64,000 bases of DNA. Origin: UBA10205 sp964373815. GTDB lineage: Archaea > Iainarchaeota > Iainarchaeia > Iainarchaeales > Iainarchaeaceae. The notes beneath the pieces were generated by a model. The model was given only the letters and a program-made list of their open reading frames with translations. It had not been told where the DNA came from and searched no databases. Below, piece by piece: positions 23,891 through 33,132 of the stretch (its first letter is position 1; each line of letters begins with the position of its first letter). The translations under genes were made by a program, and so were the position numbers. The stretch is taken from NCBI GenBank assembly GCA_964373815.1, contig CAYJWI010000001.1, forward strand, positions 1 through 64,000. The letters are read 5' to 3'.

Positions 23891-24193
23891 ATGGCGCTTG
23901 AAATAATTCTCACAATAATCTCCACATTGTTTTCGCTGGGGGCAATCTACTACTCGTTCATGCTTTCAAAGGAAACCAGCGGCGCAAAATACTGGATTTT
24001 TTTCCTAATAGCATCCGTAATGTTCGGAATAGCGCACCTGGCCTCAAAGGATTTCATGGGCTTTTCATCCGAAACCCAGTTTGTCGTCAAGGAGGTAGCT
24101 GAAATCGCAGGCGCATTCTCGCTGGCGTACGCTACTTATGGCTTGTATTCCTCTATGAAAAAAATCCGCGAAAAAATCGGCAAAGAACTTTAG
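23891..24193 (+). CDS. Three-span membrane protein, unknown
   Basis: About 100 residues with three membrane helices (EIILTIISTLFSLGAIYYSF, YWIFFLIASVMFGIAHL, EIAGAFSLAYATYGLY). The ATG at 23891 is preferred to the TTG at 23885. It is followed 13 bases later by a winged-helix gene, suggesting a membrane protein/regulator pair. No family is recognised. Confidence 0.6.
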   Translation: MALEIILTIISTLFSLGAIYYSFMLSKETSGAKYWIFFLIASVMFGIAHLASKDFMGFSSETQFVVKEVAEIAGAFSLAYATYGLYSSMKKIREKIGKEL

Positions 24194-24206
24194 AGGAATG
24201 AACTAA

Positions 24207-24476
24207 ATGGACAAGACAATCCTCTTCTACTGGAGCAAAGGAGCCGAAACACGGGTCAAAATCCTAAATGCCGCCCACCAATGCAACAAAAACAAAGAGC
24301 CCTGCTTCATACAGCAAATCGCAGACAAACTAAAAATCAGCCATGTGGGCATAAAAAAACACGTCGACCTGCTGATAGAAAACGGATACCTCAAAGAAGT
24401 GAATCCAAAAGGGAAACCAGTATATCTTGAACTAACTCACAGTGGAAATGCAATACTTAAGGAATTCAAAAAATAG
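24207..24476 (+). CDS. Winged-helix transcriptional regulator
   Basis: 89 residues. The helix-turn-helix is PCFIQQIADKLKISHVGIKKHVDLLIENGYL and the wing KEVNPKGKPVYLELT, as in small ArsR/MarR-like archaeal regulators. Three Cys lie before or in the first helix. It shares a transcript with the preceding three-span membrane protein. The target could be the 19-base palindrome upstream; this is inference. Confidence 0.75.
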   Translation: MDKTILFYWSKGAETRVKILNAAHQCNKNKEPCFIQQIADKLKISHVGIKKHVDLLIENGYLKEVNPKGKPVYLELTHSGNAILKEFKK

Positions 24477-24509
24477 CCATTAGGTTTGTTATTGTCGTTT
24501 TTGTAAAAA

Positions 24510-24815
24510 TTAATTCATAAGAAGGAATTGCCATAATTTCTTTATAAAGAGAATTTTGTCAATGCAAAGAGGCGATTGCCGTGGGGCGTCTAGGCGTCCT
24601 TCGCTCTTGTCAAAAATGTTCCCGTCAGGAAAGCTCCCGACATATTCAACCTTCACCGTATCCCCTTCCTTTACCTTCACCAATTCACCAACTCCTCCAT
24701 TCGCATTCGCCCCCACATTCACTTCAGTTCCAGCTCCCTTGCCCTGCTCACTTGCCTGCTGCGAGCACCCGGCGAGAAGCAACGAAACAATGAGAAAGGA
24801 CAGGATTTTGCGCAT
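24510..24815 (-). pseudogene. Truncated FKBP-type prolyl isomerase lipoprotein
   Basis: A lipoprotein signal (ILSFLIVSLLLAGC) and Gly/Asn linker lead into VKEGDTVKVEYVGSFPDGNIFDKS, the opening of an FKBP fold. After about residue 75 the sequence turns into unrelated residues ending at 24510, so the catalytic core is gone. Likely a decayed extracellular isomerase. The Met at 24815 gives a proper signal peptide. Confidence 0.7.
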
Positions 24816-24838
24816 GCACAAATCCAAACCCATTAAAT

Positions 24839-26428
24839 TCATGCTTGTTTTTTCGAAAAAACGGCGAAATCCCCGTATTCAAAGGCTTTCCCGAGGTTTA
24901 GGCCTTCGAGCGGGTAATTTTTCCTTGCCACCACGTAATCGACTTCGGGCAGGATTTGTGAAATGCATGCGGGGCAATTTCCTGCAACCGCCCTCTGCGC
25001 AAGCTCGTGCCTCGCGAGCAGTTGCGGGTAATACGGGTCATTTCCTGCTATGCGCAAATCATACGAAACATACCACTGCGATGCAGCATCGTAGGGGATT
25101 TTTTCCGCTATTTCAGCTACCTTTCCGCCATCCTCGAGAAGGAAAAGCGCAGTCTTCATTTCGGGGTCGAACTTCTTGAACCCGTATGCGAACGCGGTCT
25201 CTCCAGGTGTTATCTTCGAGCCTTCGCGCAGGTGGGTGAGCTCTGAAGAAGAGAAAAAGAGAATAAGTGAAACCAGCGCAATCGATGCAACCGCGTGGCC
25301 AAAAAACTTCGGCCTCGATTCAGCCATGCGCGCAATTACTCCGGCGGAGATGAATAGTGCGCAGAACATGGAGAGCTCAATGACCCTTCCCCCAAGCGCC
25401 CTGCCTGTCGCGCTCAGCAGCACTGCCAAAAGCGCGGAAATTATGAAAGATGAGAAAAGCAGCAGTTCCATTTTGCCGATTTTTTTTGAGAGCACGATGC
25501 CGCCAAAGGAGAAAATCCCCGTGGCAAAAACCAAGAGCCCTATCCATGGCGGGAAAACCGCGATGCTTTGCGCAAGGGATTGCACCGTGAGCGGGTGCGC
25601 GGCTTCAGCCCCGAAGTTGGAGATGTATGGGAGGTAAGAGACAATGATTGCGGGAAGCGCAAGCAAACCCGAGAGGAAAAGGATTGCGGTTGCCCTAAAT
25701 TCGGAAAAAATCACCCCGCGCAAAACGAAAAAAATCCCCGCATAAAAGGCCACTCCCGGGTGCGCTGCCACTAGGCTTGGGAAAAAGATATACGCGAGAG
25801 CGCTCCTGTTTTCAACCGCGAGAAAAGTAGCGAGGAAGAAAACCGACGCCATCATGAAGGTGTACTGCCCCCAGTACATGTTCTGGAAAACTATTTTCGA
25901 GCCAATGAAAAGCGCGAGGGAAACGATTCCTGCTTTCTCGCCCCAAAGATGTTTTGTGATGCAGTACACAAGGGTTGCCGAGAGCAAAGCGAACAAGGCC
26001 CCGAGGCCCCACACAATGGCATTGCTGGGGATTGCGGGCAGGAGGTCGATTAGCATTTTCGCGAAAACAGGGAAGCCTATCTGGTACCTGTACCCGAGCT
26101 TCGAGAACGGCTCATAGGTTTGCGGCATTTTGTCGCCTATCGCAAGGCTGCTTATGTGCGCTGCGGGGTCGGCGCTCGCGTCCACAAAAGGGTGAATTAA
26201 AACATAGGGGTATGCAGAGAGCGCTGCGATTAAAATGCACAGCAATGCCGCCGGCATGCTTATTTGCGGCAATTTGATTTCGTATTTGCGGATTGCAAAA
26301 AACGAGGCCGCGAGCGAAATTATCGCGATTGCCCATGAAACCCTAGAAAAGTAGAGGCTCCAGAGGGAGAGCAATGTGGCGATTGAAATGAACGCGAGCA
26401 CGAAGGCCAGCGCTTTGCCGTTATTCAC
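24839..26428 (-). CDS. Polytopic GT-C-like glycosyltransferase or membrane glycan protein
   Basis: 529 residues with about 11-12 membrane helices and a C-terminal outer domain (from about 440). The first loop contains HPFVDASADPAAHI, with acidic residues where GT-C enzymes hold their catalytic Asp. It overlaps the GT2 gene by eight bases, so the two are translated together. Transfer of a lipid-linked sugar to surface glycans or glycoproteins is inferred. Exact family is unsure. Confidence 0.6.
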   Translation of the reverse strand: MNNGKALAFVLAFISIATLLSLWSLYFSRVSWAIAIISLAASFFAIRKYEIKLPQISMPAALLCILIAALSAYPYVLIHPFVDASADPAAHISSLAIGDKMPQTYEPFSKLGYRYQIGFPVFAKMLIDLLPAIPSNAIVWGLGALFALLSATLVYCITKHLWGEKAGIVSLALFIGSKIVFQNMYWGQYTFMMASVFFLATFLAVENRSALAYIFFPSLVAAHPGVAFYAGIFFVLRGVIFSEFRATAILFLSGLLALPAIIVSYLPYISNFGAEAAHPLTVQSLAQSIAVFPPWIGLLVFATGIFSFGGIVLSKKIGKMELLLFSSFIISALLAVLLSATGRALGGRVIELSMFCALFISAGVIARMAESRPKFFGHAVASIALVSLILFFSSSELTHLREGSKITPGETAFAYGFKKFDPEMKTALFLLEDGGKVAEIAEKIPYDAASQWYVSYDLRIAGNDPYYPQLLARHELAQRAVAGNCPACISQILPEVDYVVARKNYPLEGLNLGKAFEYGDFAVFSKKQA

Positions 26429-27155
26429 TTTTTTTCATCCTCCCTATCTCCCCTCTCATCCAGAGCAGCTTTGAAATGAAGTGCAGGGTATCGGACAGCA
26501 CCTTCACCGTGCTTTTCTTTGCCTTGTTCTGCATGTAGAGCACATCGATTTCCTTTATCCGCAGGCCAGCTAGCGATGCGCGCTTCATGACTTCGGTATC
26601 CCAGAACCAGTGCCCATCGATTGTGCTTTTTAGGACTGGGAGTATTTTCCCGCGCCGAAAGAACTTGCACCCCGCGTTCGGGTCATGCACCGGCATTGAA
26701 AGCAGGAGTGAAGTGAGCTTTGAATATGCATAGTGCAGCAAGTTCCTCGGCATATTGAGGAGCGTGAAGTCATAGTGCCTGTTAGCGCAGGCGACATCAT
26801 ACCCATCCTCTATAGCCCCTGCCATCTCGGGGATGCACGATGGGGCTATCTCGAGGTCGATGTCGATATACCCAACAATATCCCCGCGGGCCGCCCTTAT
26901 CCCGTCCGTCACTGATTTGCCGCGCCCGGAGTTTTTTCCATGGAAAATCGCCCGTGAATTCCTGCTGCGCCGGATTTCCTCCTTCACGAGCCTTGCGGTG
27001 GAATCCGTGCTCTTGTCCTCGACGAAAATAATTTCATAATCGAGCCTTGCCTGGCCAAGGGCCTGGTGCAGCTTTTTGACCGAGTCCCTGAAAATTCCTT
27101 CCTCGTTATAGCACGGAAGAACAAGGGATAGCCCCTTTTTTTGAACAAAAACCAC
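26421..27155 (-). CDS. Family 2 glycosyltransferase (dolichyl-phosphate sugar synthase-like)
   Basis: 244 residues with the GT-A start LSLVLPCYNEEGIFRDSV, the nucleotide-binding FVEDKSTDSTARLV, and the metal-binding GYIDIDLE. HDPNAGCKFFRRG matches the acceptor region of dolichyl-phosphate glucose/mannose synthases. It probably makes a lipid-linked sugar donor for the adjacent GT-C-like protein. Confidence 0.85.
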   Translation of the reverse strand: MVFVQKKGLSLVLPCYNEEGIFRDSVKKLHQALGQARLDYEIIFVEDKSTDSTARLVKEEIRRSRNSRAIFHGKNSGRGKSVTDGIRAARGDIVGYIDIDLEIAPSCIPEMAGAIEDGYDVACANRHYDFTLLNMPRNLLHYAYSKLTSLLLSMPVHDPNAGCKFFRRGKILPVLKSTIDGHWFWDTEVMKRASLAGLRIKEIDVLYMQNKAKKSTVKVLSDTLHFISKLLWMRGEIGRMKKSE

Positions 27156-27209
27156 CTAGAATCCTTGCACCTAAGATATTAAAATCCGCATCTGCGGCCA
27201 GGCAACGGC

Positions 27210-27614
27210 ATGGCCTTAAGCTATTGGATGCCGCGAAAGTTTTTTGGTATTTATGGCGGCCTGCTGTACTGCATATTTACCATCCATGCAATCGGGGTCT
27301 TGCGCGTTTTCAAACACTTTTTATTTTCAACGGGCACCATTTCACTTGTTTTGGTGATTGGAAAAATGGCACCCGGAAAAACTTTTGCGCAGGGAAAAAA
27401 CGGAGAAAAGAAAGCCCATGACCCCAACACGCGCTTCGACCCCGAAATAGGCTGGGTGCCAGTAGAGGGCAGGTCAATAACTTCTTTTGGCGCCAAAAAA
27501 ATTTCTTCAAATTCGCTCTACCTCGACCGCGTGCATTACTCCCCGCAGGGGCACAAGTTCATCTCCAGCATCCTTTATGATTACCTCAAGCAAACGTATC
27601 CCAAGCAAAGCTAA
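27210..27614 (+). pseudogene. SGNH hydrolase remnant with internal deletion
   Basis: 134 residues. After a membrane segment, DPEIGWVPVEGR resembles the start of exported SGNH/GDSL hydrolases. It then jumps to YLDRVHYSPQGHKFIS, the C-terminal Asp-x-x-His catalytic segment of the same family. The roughly 200-residue core with the nucleophilic Ser and the Gly and Asn blocks is missing. An in-frame deletion remnant is the best reading. Confidence 0.5.
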
Positions 27615-27735
27615 AACGGTTTTCCGGAGTTAGGGTGTTTCCAAAGTAGGATTGGGGCGGAAAAGCTTCCCCCTAATGCCATTTTCCACAATAAAAATTC
27701 CGGGCAAAAAACGTCAAACGCCGATTCCGCATATT

Positions 27736-27879
27736 GGTATATAAATGTTAATCAAGGCTAATATTTTAGATTAATAGAGCAAAGCGGGCAGCATCTGGCT
27801 TTTTCAAGGAAACCGGTTCTGAACTGCGTTATTTGGGGTATAATCGGCATTATTTGGGTTGTTTTAGGAAGGGTTTTTT
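27736..27879 (+). promoter_or_regulatory. Promoter and long leader of the pyrophosphatase gene
   Basis: A strong TATATAAATG box at about 27736-27745 predicts a transcript start near 27768, leaving a leader of about 110 bases before the TTG start. A ribosome site AGGAAGGG lies at 27866-27873. The leader could hold regulation, but no known riboswitch is recognised. The remaining 120 bases between 27615 and 27735 show nothing clear. Confidence 0.4.
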
Positions 27880-29916
27880 TTGCTTGAGATAGTTTTTGGG
27901 ATAGGCGTTCTTGCACTGCTTGTAGCCATAGCCTGCGCGCAGTATGTGCTAAGGCAGGACACGGGCACAAAGCAGATGCAGGAAATTGCGGGCTATATAC
28001 GCGAAGGCGCCGAGGCCTTCATGAAAAGGCAGTACACGGCAATCGCTGTCCTTGCAATAGTTACCGCCCTGATAATTCTTGCAGTCTACACTTTTGTAGG
28101 CCGGGTTGATTTCGCGATACAGACATCAATCGCTTTTGTGCTCGGAGCATTCTGCTCTGCAATCGCGGGGATAATCGGCATGTACATTTCAGTGCGCGCA
28201 AATGTAAGGACAGCCGCCGCCGCGACAAAATCCATGGCAAAGGCCCTGCGCATTGCGCTGCTTGGGGGCGCGGTTTCAGGGATTTTCGTTGTCGCGCTTT
28301 CCCTGATAGGAGTTACCACAATATTTTACGTTTTCGGCGCGGACCCGACAAAGACGCCATTCCTCATTGTCGGCTATGCTTTCGGCGCTTCGTTTGTGGC
28401 GCTCTTCGCACAGCTTGGAGGTGGAATTTACACCAAGGCAGCTGACATCGGCGCTGACCTTGTTGGAAAAGTAGAAGCGGGGATTCCGGAGGACGACCCG
28501 CGCAACCCGGCAGTTGTTGCGGACCTTGTGGGCGACAATGTCGGCGACTGTGCAGGGAGGGGCGCGGACATTTTCGAGAGCACCGCAGCAGAAAACATCG
28601 GGGCAATGATCCTCGGTGTTGCCCTATACCCGGTTTTTGGAATAAACGGCGTTCTTTTCCCGCTTGTTGCAACAGCATTCGGCCTTCTAGCATCGATGGC
28701 CGGGATACTTTTGGTAAAAGCCGGGGAGAACGAGGAGCCAATGGCCGCCCTTAACCGGGGATATTACATCGCGAGCTTTCTTGCCGCCATTTTGCTCTAC
28801 TACGCGACAACCACCCTGCTGCACAGCATTTGGTTCTTTTACGCAAGCCTTGTGGGGCTTGTGATGAGCATCCTTTTCGTCTACATCACCCAGTACTACA
28901 CCGAGTACAGGTTCAGGCCAGTGCGCAGCATTGCAAAGGCATCAGTTACCGGCCATGCGACAAACATAATCACGGGGCTTGCCGTGGCGCTTGAAAACAC
29001 GGCGCTTCCCGTAATAGTGATTTCACTCTCGCTTTTCATCTCCTACAGCTTCGGCCTGCAGTCGGGCGTCCCTAACGGAGGGCTCTTCGGCACAGCGGTT
29101 GCGACAATGGGAATGCTCGCAACCGCCGCGTACATACTTGCGATGGACACTTTTGGCCCGATAACAGACAACGCGGGCGGGATTGTGGAAATGTCAAAGG
29201 CCCCGGCAAACGTTAGGAGAAACACCGACAAGCTCGATGCCGCGGGGAACACCACAAAGGCGCTCACGAAAGGCTATGCAATCGGCTCCGCCGCGCTCGC
29301 AGCATTCCTGCTCTTCTCAGCCTACATGAACGAAGTCTCAACCCTTACAGGAAAGCCTTTTGTGGTGGTCAACCTCGCGAAGGTCGATGTCTTCATAGGT
29401 GCGATGCTCGGCGCGATGCTGGTCTTTCTCTTCAGCGCCTTTGCAATCAACGCGGTGGGGAATACAGCCGGCTTCATAATCGAGGAAGTGAGGAGGCAGT
29501 TTAGGGACAAGCAGGTGATGTCTGGGAAGAAGAAGCCTGATTATGCTCGGTGCGTCGACATCACGACACAGGGCGCGCTCAAGAGCATGGTGCTTCCCGG
29601 GCTTCTTGCGATTTGCTTCCCAATTACGGTCGGCATATTGCTCAAGACCGAAGCGATGGCGGCATTTTTGATGGTCGGAACGATTGCGGGGATACTCATG
29701 GCGATTCTCATGAACCAGGGCGGGGGCGCATGGGACAATGCGAAGAAATACATCGAAACAGGCGTGCACGGGGGCAAGGGCTCCGATGCGCACAAGGCCG
29801 CGATTGTGGGCGATACAGTCGGCGACCCGCTCAAGGACACAGCGGGCCCGAGCCTGCATGTTCTCATAAAGCTGCTTGCGACATTGACGCTCGTGCTCGC
29901 GCCGCTGTACATCTGA
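27880..29916 (+). CDS. hppA: Membrane H+-translocating pyrophosphatase, K+-independent type
   Basis: It hydrolyses PPi and pumps H+. 678 residues with about 16 membrane helices. The PPi site is plain: ADLVGKVEAGIPEDDPRNPA, DNVGDCAGRGADIFES and DNAGGIVEMS. GNTTKALTKG near residue 455 carries Lys at the position that marks K+-independent enzymes (Ala in K+-dependent ones). The C-terminal GGAWDNAKKYIE and GDTVGDPLKDTAGPS are intact. The TTG start follows a good ribosome site. With the A-type ATP synthase at the right edge it links PPi to ion-gradient energy. Confidence 0.96.
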   Translation: MLEIVFGIGVLALLVAIACAQYVLRQDTGTKQMQEIAGYIREGAEAFMKRQYTAIAVLAIVTALIILAVYTFVGRVDFAIQTSIAFVLGAFCSAIAGIIGMYISVRANVRTAAAATKSMAKALRIALLGGAVSGIFVVALSLIGVTTIFYVFGADPTKTPFLIVGYAFGASFVALFAQLGGGIYTKAADIGADLVGKVEAGIPEDDPRNPAVVADLVGDNVGDCAGRGADIFESTAAENIGAMILGVALYPVFGINGVLFPLVATAFGLLASMAGILLVKAGENEEPMAALNRGYYIASFLAAILLYYATTTLLHSIWFFYASLVGLVMSILFVYITQYYTEYRFRPVRSIAKASVTGHATNIITGLAVALENTALPVIVISLSLFISYSFGLQSGVPNGGLFGTAVATMGMLATAAYILAMDTFGPITDNAGGIVEMSKAPANVRRNTDKLDAAGNTTKALTKGYAIGSAALAAFLLFSAYMNEVSTLTGKPFVVVNLAKVDVFIGAMLGAMLVFLFSAFAINAVGNTAGFIIEEVRRQFRDKQVMSGKKKPDYARCVDITTQGALKSMVLPGLLAICFPITVGILLKTEAMAAFLMVGTIAGILMAILMNQGGGAWDNAKKYIETGVHGGKGSDAHKAAIVGDTVGDPLKDTAGPSLHVLIKLLATLTLVLAPLYI

Positions 29917-30069
29917 TTGCAGAGCTTGTGGCAAGCGCCCTTTCAATCACTTTTCAAATACATCCACCTTGCTTTTTTCGCATAGGAAAGCCATTAAAAT
30001 AGTTGCTGCTTTCTATTGTAAAAGCGTAATTACTTAGTATTTGATGATTGGAAAGGAGGTTGGATTCAA

Positions 30070-30222
30070 ATGGCAAAACCTGCATTCGGCGGATACAGCA
30101 TCTGCTTCAAGGGCTGCACCGATACAGTCGAAAGCGTTTTCGGCAGCGGCAACATAGCGCCTTCGGAAATGACGAAGAAGCTCTGGGTATATGTCAAGGC
30201 GAAGAAACTTTCAAGCAAGTGA
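30070..30222 (+). CDS. 50-residue SWIB-like mini-protein
   Basis: It opens MAKPAFGGYSICFKG, then the segment IAPSEMTKKLWVYVKAKKL. That segment matches the core helix of SWIB/MDM2 domains (pattern R/S-E-x-x-K-K-L-W-x-Y-I-K). A GGAGGTTGGATTCAA leader supplies a strong ribosome site. It is shorter than a whole SWIB domain (about 75 residues), so it may be a minimal variant of unknown role. Confidence 0.6.
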   Translation: MAKPAFGGYSICFKGCTDTVESVFGSGNIAPSEMTKKLWVYVKAKKLSSK

Positions 30223-30396
30223 ATTTTCCACTGCCCCGCAAGGGGCAAAAGCTTTTATTTGGATTAACCCAAGATTAGGGCATATGTCCGGAAGGGCAAC
30301 TATTCCCATTGGGCTGGTTTTTCTGGCAGGCGGGAAATGCATCTAAACAGGGGCATGTTCTGATGTCATTCCACGCTTCTGAAGCTTTTTCAACAA

Positions 30397-31093
30397 TTGC
30401 GCTTTTCATCCCCCCTGCTCGTCTCGTTTTTTGTCTGGCGAAAAATAAATTCAAGCACGGAAAAACTAGGCTTTGCGGAAAGCAGGAGAAAATCAATTTC
30501 CATTGTTTCCGGGGTTTTGCTTTTCGGCTGGTTTTTTGCCGCTTTTGCCATCGCATTGCTCGGCCTGTTCCATGTCAGTTCAAGCTTTTTTTCCCCGCTG
30601 GTCCCCCTAGCGGTGGTTCTCTGCGGCATCGCAGTGGTGGCGTTGGTTCTTTTTTCCAGCACCATGAAACAAATCATCGGCTTGCTCCCACAGCGCTGGC
30701 TCATCTCATTGCAGCTATACAGGGTCTTGGGGGTTGTTTTTTTTGTGGCAGCTCGAGGCCGGCGCATTGCCAGCAATGTTTGCAATCCCGGCAGCCTATG
30801 GTGACATCATCACCGGCCTCGCCGCGCCCATTGTCGGGTACGTTTACCTGAAAAAAATCCCATTTTCAAAAATTCTCGCCGTGGTTTGGAATGTCTTCGG
30901 CATAATTGACATCACTATGTCCATATGCCTCGGAATCCTGCTGGTTTTCCCAGCACCGTTCCAGCTTGTGGCTGTGTCCCCCACCACTGAAATAATGACC
31001 ATGTTCCCGATGGCCCTTGTTCCCGTCTACGCGGTGCCGCTCGCGTTCATGCTCCACGCGTTTTCGCTAAAAGGCCTGCTTGCGGAAAAGTGA
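30397..31093 (+). pseudogene. Polytopic membrane protein, frameshifted in a T-run
   Basis: Two frames make one protein of about 230 residues: the first ends LISLQLYRVLGVVFF and the second continues LWQLEAGALPAMFAIPAAYGD. The switch is in a run of eight T near 30736-30743; seven T would keep one frame. About seven helices are predicted. The start is unclear: a TGA at 30361 limits the frame, leaving TTG at 30397. Function is unknown. Sequencing error and real mutation are both possible. Confidence 0.6.
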
Positions 31094-31143
31094 GTTTTTA
31101 GCCGCCGGGGAGAGCGACAGAAGCGTATGCGGGCAGTTCAAAT

Positions 31144-31506
31144 CTACAATTGTTTTTTCTCTTCGTTCTTTTTCATCCGGGCTTTGACAAGCTTCTTTAT
31201 GAGAGCGACGGGGAGCTTTTTGTCCAGCGGAAATCGGACTGTTGCTTGGAAAGTTTCATAATCAGCCAGTTCCTTTTTGTGCTCCTCTATACTTGGGGTT
31301 GGTAAATAGAGCCCGATATGCGCTTTCGCGAGGGCGAAATAAGCCAGCCGCCCCTTGTAGGCATAGTACGGCATCCCATAACTGATGCGCTCCGCGGCTG
31401 CCGGTGCGGCTTTTTTGATAGCCACCCGGAGCTCCCTAAGTTTGCCCTGCACCTCTTTCGGCGCCCTCGCAATGTATGCGTCCACGTCTTTTGATGTTTT
31501 TTCCAT
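31144..31506 (-). CDS. DUF1801 / YdhG-like protein
   Basis: 120 residues: VDAYIARAPKEVQGKLRELRVAIKKAAPAAAERISYGMPYYAYKGRLAYFA is the hallmark of the DUF1801 (YdhG/YjhX-like) fold, related to frataxin-like proteins. The C-terminus is very basic. It sits just left of the tRNA-Ser integration scars and may belong to an older module, since AGTTCAAATCTA also occurs at 31135-31146. Biochemical role is unknown. Confidence 0.85.
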   Translation of the reverse strand: MEKTSKDVDAYIARAPKEVQGKLRELRVAIKKAAPAAAERISYGMPYYAYKGRLAYFALAKAHIGLYLPTPSIEEHKKELADYETFQATVRFPLDKKLPVALIKKLVKARMKKNEEKKQL

Positions 31507-31522
31507 TAGATCACATTTTCAA

Positions 31523-31637
31523 ATATACTCGCGGAGAATTGCTTTATGCCCCATCGGAGACGGGACGACAACTACGCCCTTCCGAGGCGTTTCTCGGACG
31601 CGGAGGACGGAAGATACTACAATCAGTTCAAATCTAG
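31523..31637. repeat. Left attachment scars of the tRNA-Ser(TGA) modules
   Basis: CGCGGAGGACG, the last 11 bases of the tRNA-Ser gene as read on this strand, recurs at 31599-31609. It is followed by a 27-base end that is repeated after the second copy at 33519-33529 (one mismatch in the first base). A second, shorter scar, ATACTCGCGGAG at 31525-31536, repeats the right-end junction. Together they mark repeated integration at this tRNA. Confidence 0.65.
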
Positions 31638-31687
31638 CCTCTGTGGGAATTGTAGAGCAAAGCTCATTTAAACGTGGAAGTTTGGCA

Positions 31688-33112
31688 TTAAAAGTCTTCC
31701 AAATCGTATGCTAGGTATCCTTCGTTTTTTATTTTTTGCTTGTTTTCAATGTGCTTTGCCACTATTCCGCATTTTACAGTGGTTAGTTTTTTGTTCAAAT
31801 GGCCGGTTTTGCTTTCAAGGGTTTTCAAAATGCCGAGCGTTTCCTTGTATGACAACTCTTTCCATTTAAATTCGAAAGCGTAAAAGTTTTTTCCGTCTTT
31901 AGCTATACAATCTATTTCGTAGGCGTTTTCGCCTTTTTTTGCCCCGTGTATTGTGCCCCATTGCCTTTTTGCCTCTTTTAAGCCGAGCTTGTTTTTGAGG
32001 AATTCTTTTGCGGGGTTTTCAAAGGCCTTTCCGTAGGTGCTGTTCAGGTTGTTTTTGAGGTTTTCAATGAATTCCGGTTTTCTTGCGGCATAATCCGAAT
32101 AATTCTTGTATATTTGCGAGAACCAGAATTGAATCAGGGGGTGTTTTATTTTGTAGATTCCCCTTTTTCCCTCGAATGGCATTTCGAATTCAATCAGTTC
32201 GAAGTAGTCCCTGAGTTCTTTTATTTGCCTTGTGATTGAGGTGGGGTTTATGTTCATTGTGCCTGCGATTGTGGATATGGTGTTGTTTCCGTTCGCTATT
32301 GCCTCTAAAATGGAGTAGTATACTCCGCTTCTTCCGCCGAATTCTTGGGATAGTATGCTGTTTACTTCATCTTCCAGTGCGGCGCCTTTTGAGAGCAGTA
32401 ATGAATCCAGTATTTCCGCTGTTTTTTTCCCTTCCAACCTGAAGTCCTCAATTGAAACGAAGTATTTTGGGTATCCGCCGAAAATGCAGTAAAATTTTAC
32501 CAGTTCCTCCTTGTCAAGCTTCAATTCTTTTGCAAGTTCCAGGCATGAATTCACACTTAGGGCTTCGAGCTTAATCCCTTTCTTTATCCTTCCGTATAGG
32601 GCTTCTTTGGAGTTTTTGAACAGGTTCTTCATCAGTCCTATCAATGAGCCTGAGAGAATCACGAGCCCGGGGTTGTTTTCGTTCAAATCAATGTTTTTTT
32701 GCATTATCCCGAAAACTGCGGGTTCTACAAAACCAAAATTCTGGAATTCATCAAAAACCATTGGGGGGGAGTTCCTTTTTCCAAGAACTTCAAAGAACTT
32801 GTCCCAGGAATCCACACTTTCGAGTTCTCCCAAAATATTGCTTTTTCTCAAAATTTCCTGAAATTCTGCCAAGAGATCATTTGATGTCTTGCTCTTGTTC
32901 ACAAAAAAATACAAGCCGTCTTTTCCATAACCATGCCCCGTTCCATCAACAGAACCGTGGCCAGAACCTATTACGCGAAGAAATTCAAATAAAAGCCTAG
33001 TTTTTCCAACCCTTCGTAGGCCATACAAAGCCACGACAAAAAGCTTTTTGCGGGAAAGCGCTTCAATTTCATGGAGTTCTTTTAGTTCCGCAACCCTGTC
33101 CACAAACTTCAT
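31688..33112 (-). CDS. Archaeal ATPase with C-terminal DUF234 nuclease-like domain
   Basis: 474 residues. The Walker A GLRRVGKTRLLFEF near residue 35 and the Walker B-like PPMVFDEFQNF define the archaeal ATPase (PF01637-type). A winged helix follows (ISTIAGTMNINPTSITRQIKELRDYF), then a DUF234-type end with YEIDCIAKDGKNFYAFEFKWKE. That pattern (D-x14-ExK-like) resembles restriction-nuclease folds. Such proteins are often carried on mobile islands. It is the cargo of the first tRNA-Ser module. Palindromes overlie its promoter. Confidence 0.88.
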   Translation of the reverse strand: MKFVDRVAELKELHEIEALSRKKLFVVALYGLRRVGKTRLLFEFLRVIGSGHGSVDGTGHGYGKDGLYFFVNKSKTSNDLLAEFQEILRKSNILGELESVDSWDKFFEVLGKRNSPPMVFDEFQNFGFVEPAVFGIMQKNIDLNENNPGLVILSGSLIGLMKNLFKNSKEALYGRIKKGIKLEALSVNSCLELAKELKLDKEELVKFYCIFGGYPKYFVSIEDFRLEGKKTAEILDSLLLSKGAALEDEVNSILSQEFGGRSGVYYSILEAIANGNNTISTIAGTMNINPTSITRQIKELRDYFELIEFEMPFEGKRGIYKIKHPLIQFWFSQIYKNYSDYAARKPEFIENLKNNLNSTYGKAFENPAKEFLKNKLGLKEAKRQWGTIHGAKKGENAYEIDCIAKDGKNFYAFEFKWKELSYKETLGILKTLESKTGHLNKKLTTVKCGIVAKHIENKQKIKNEGYLAYDLEDF

Positions 33113-33132
33113 ATATATTCACCAACTGAATT

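Noticed and set aside
24556..25179. 207-aa open frame on the + strand
   Set aside because: It lies antisense to the truncated FKBP and the GT-C-like gene, has no family motif and mixes low-complexity shadows of those genes.
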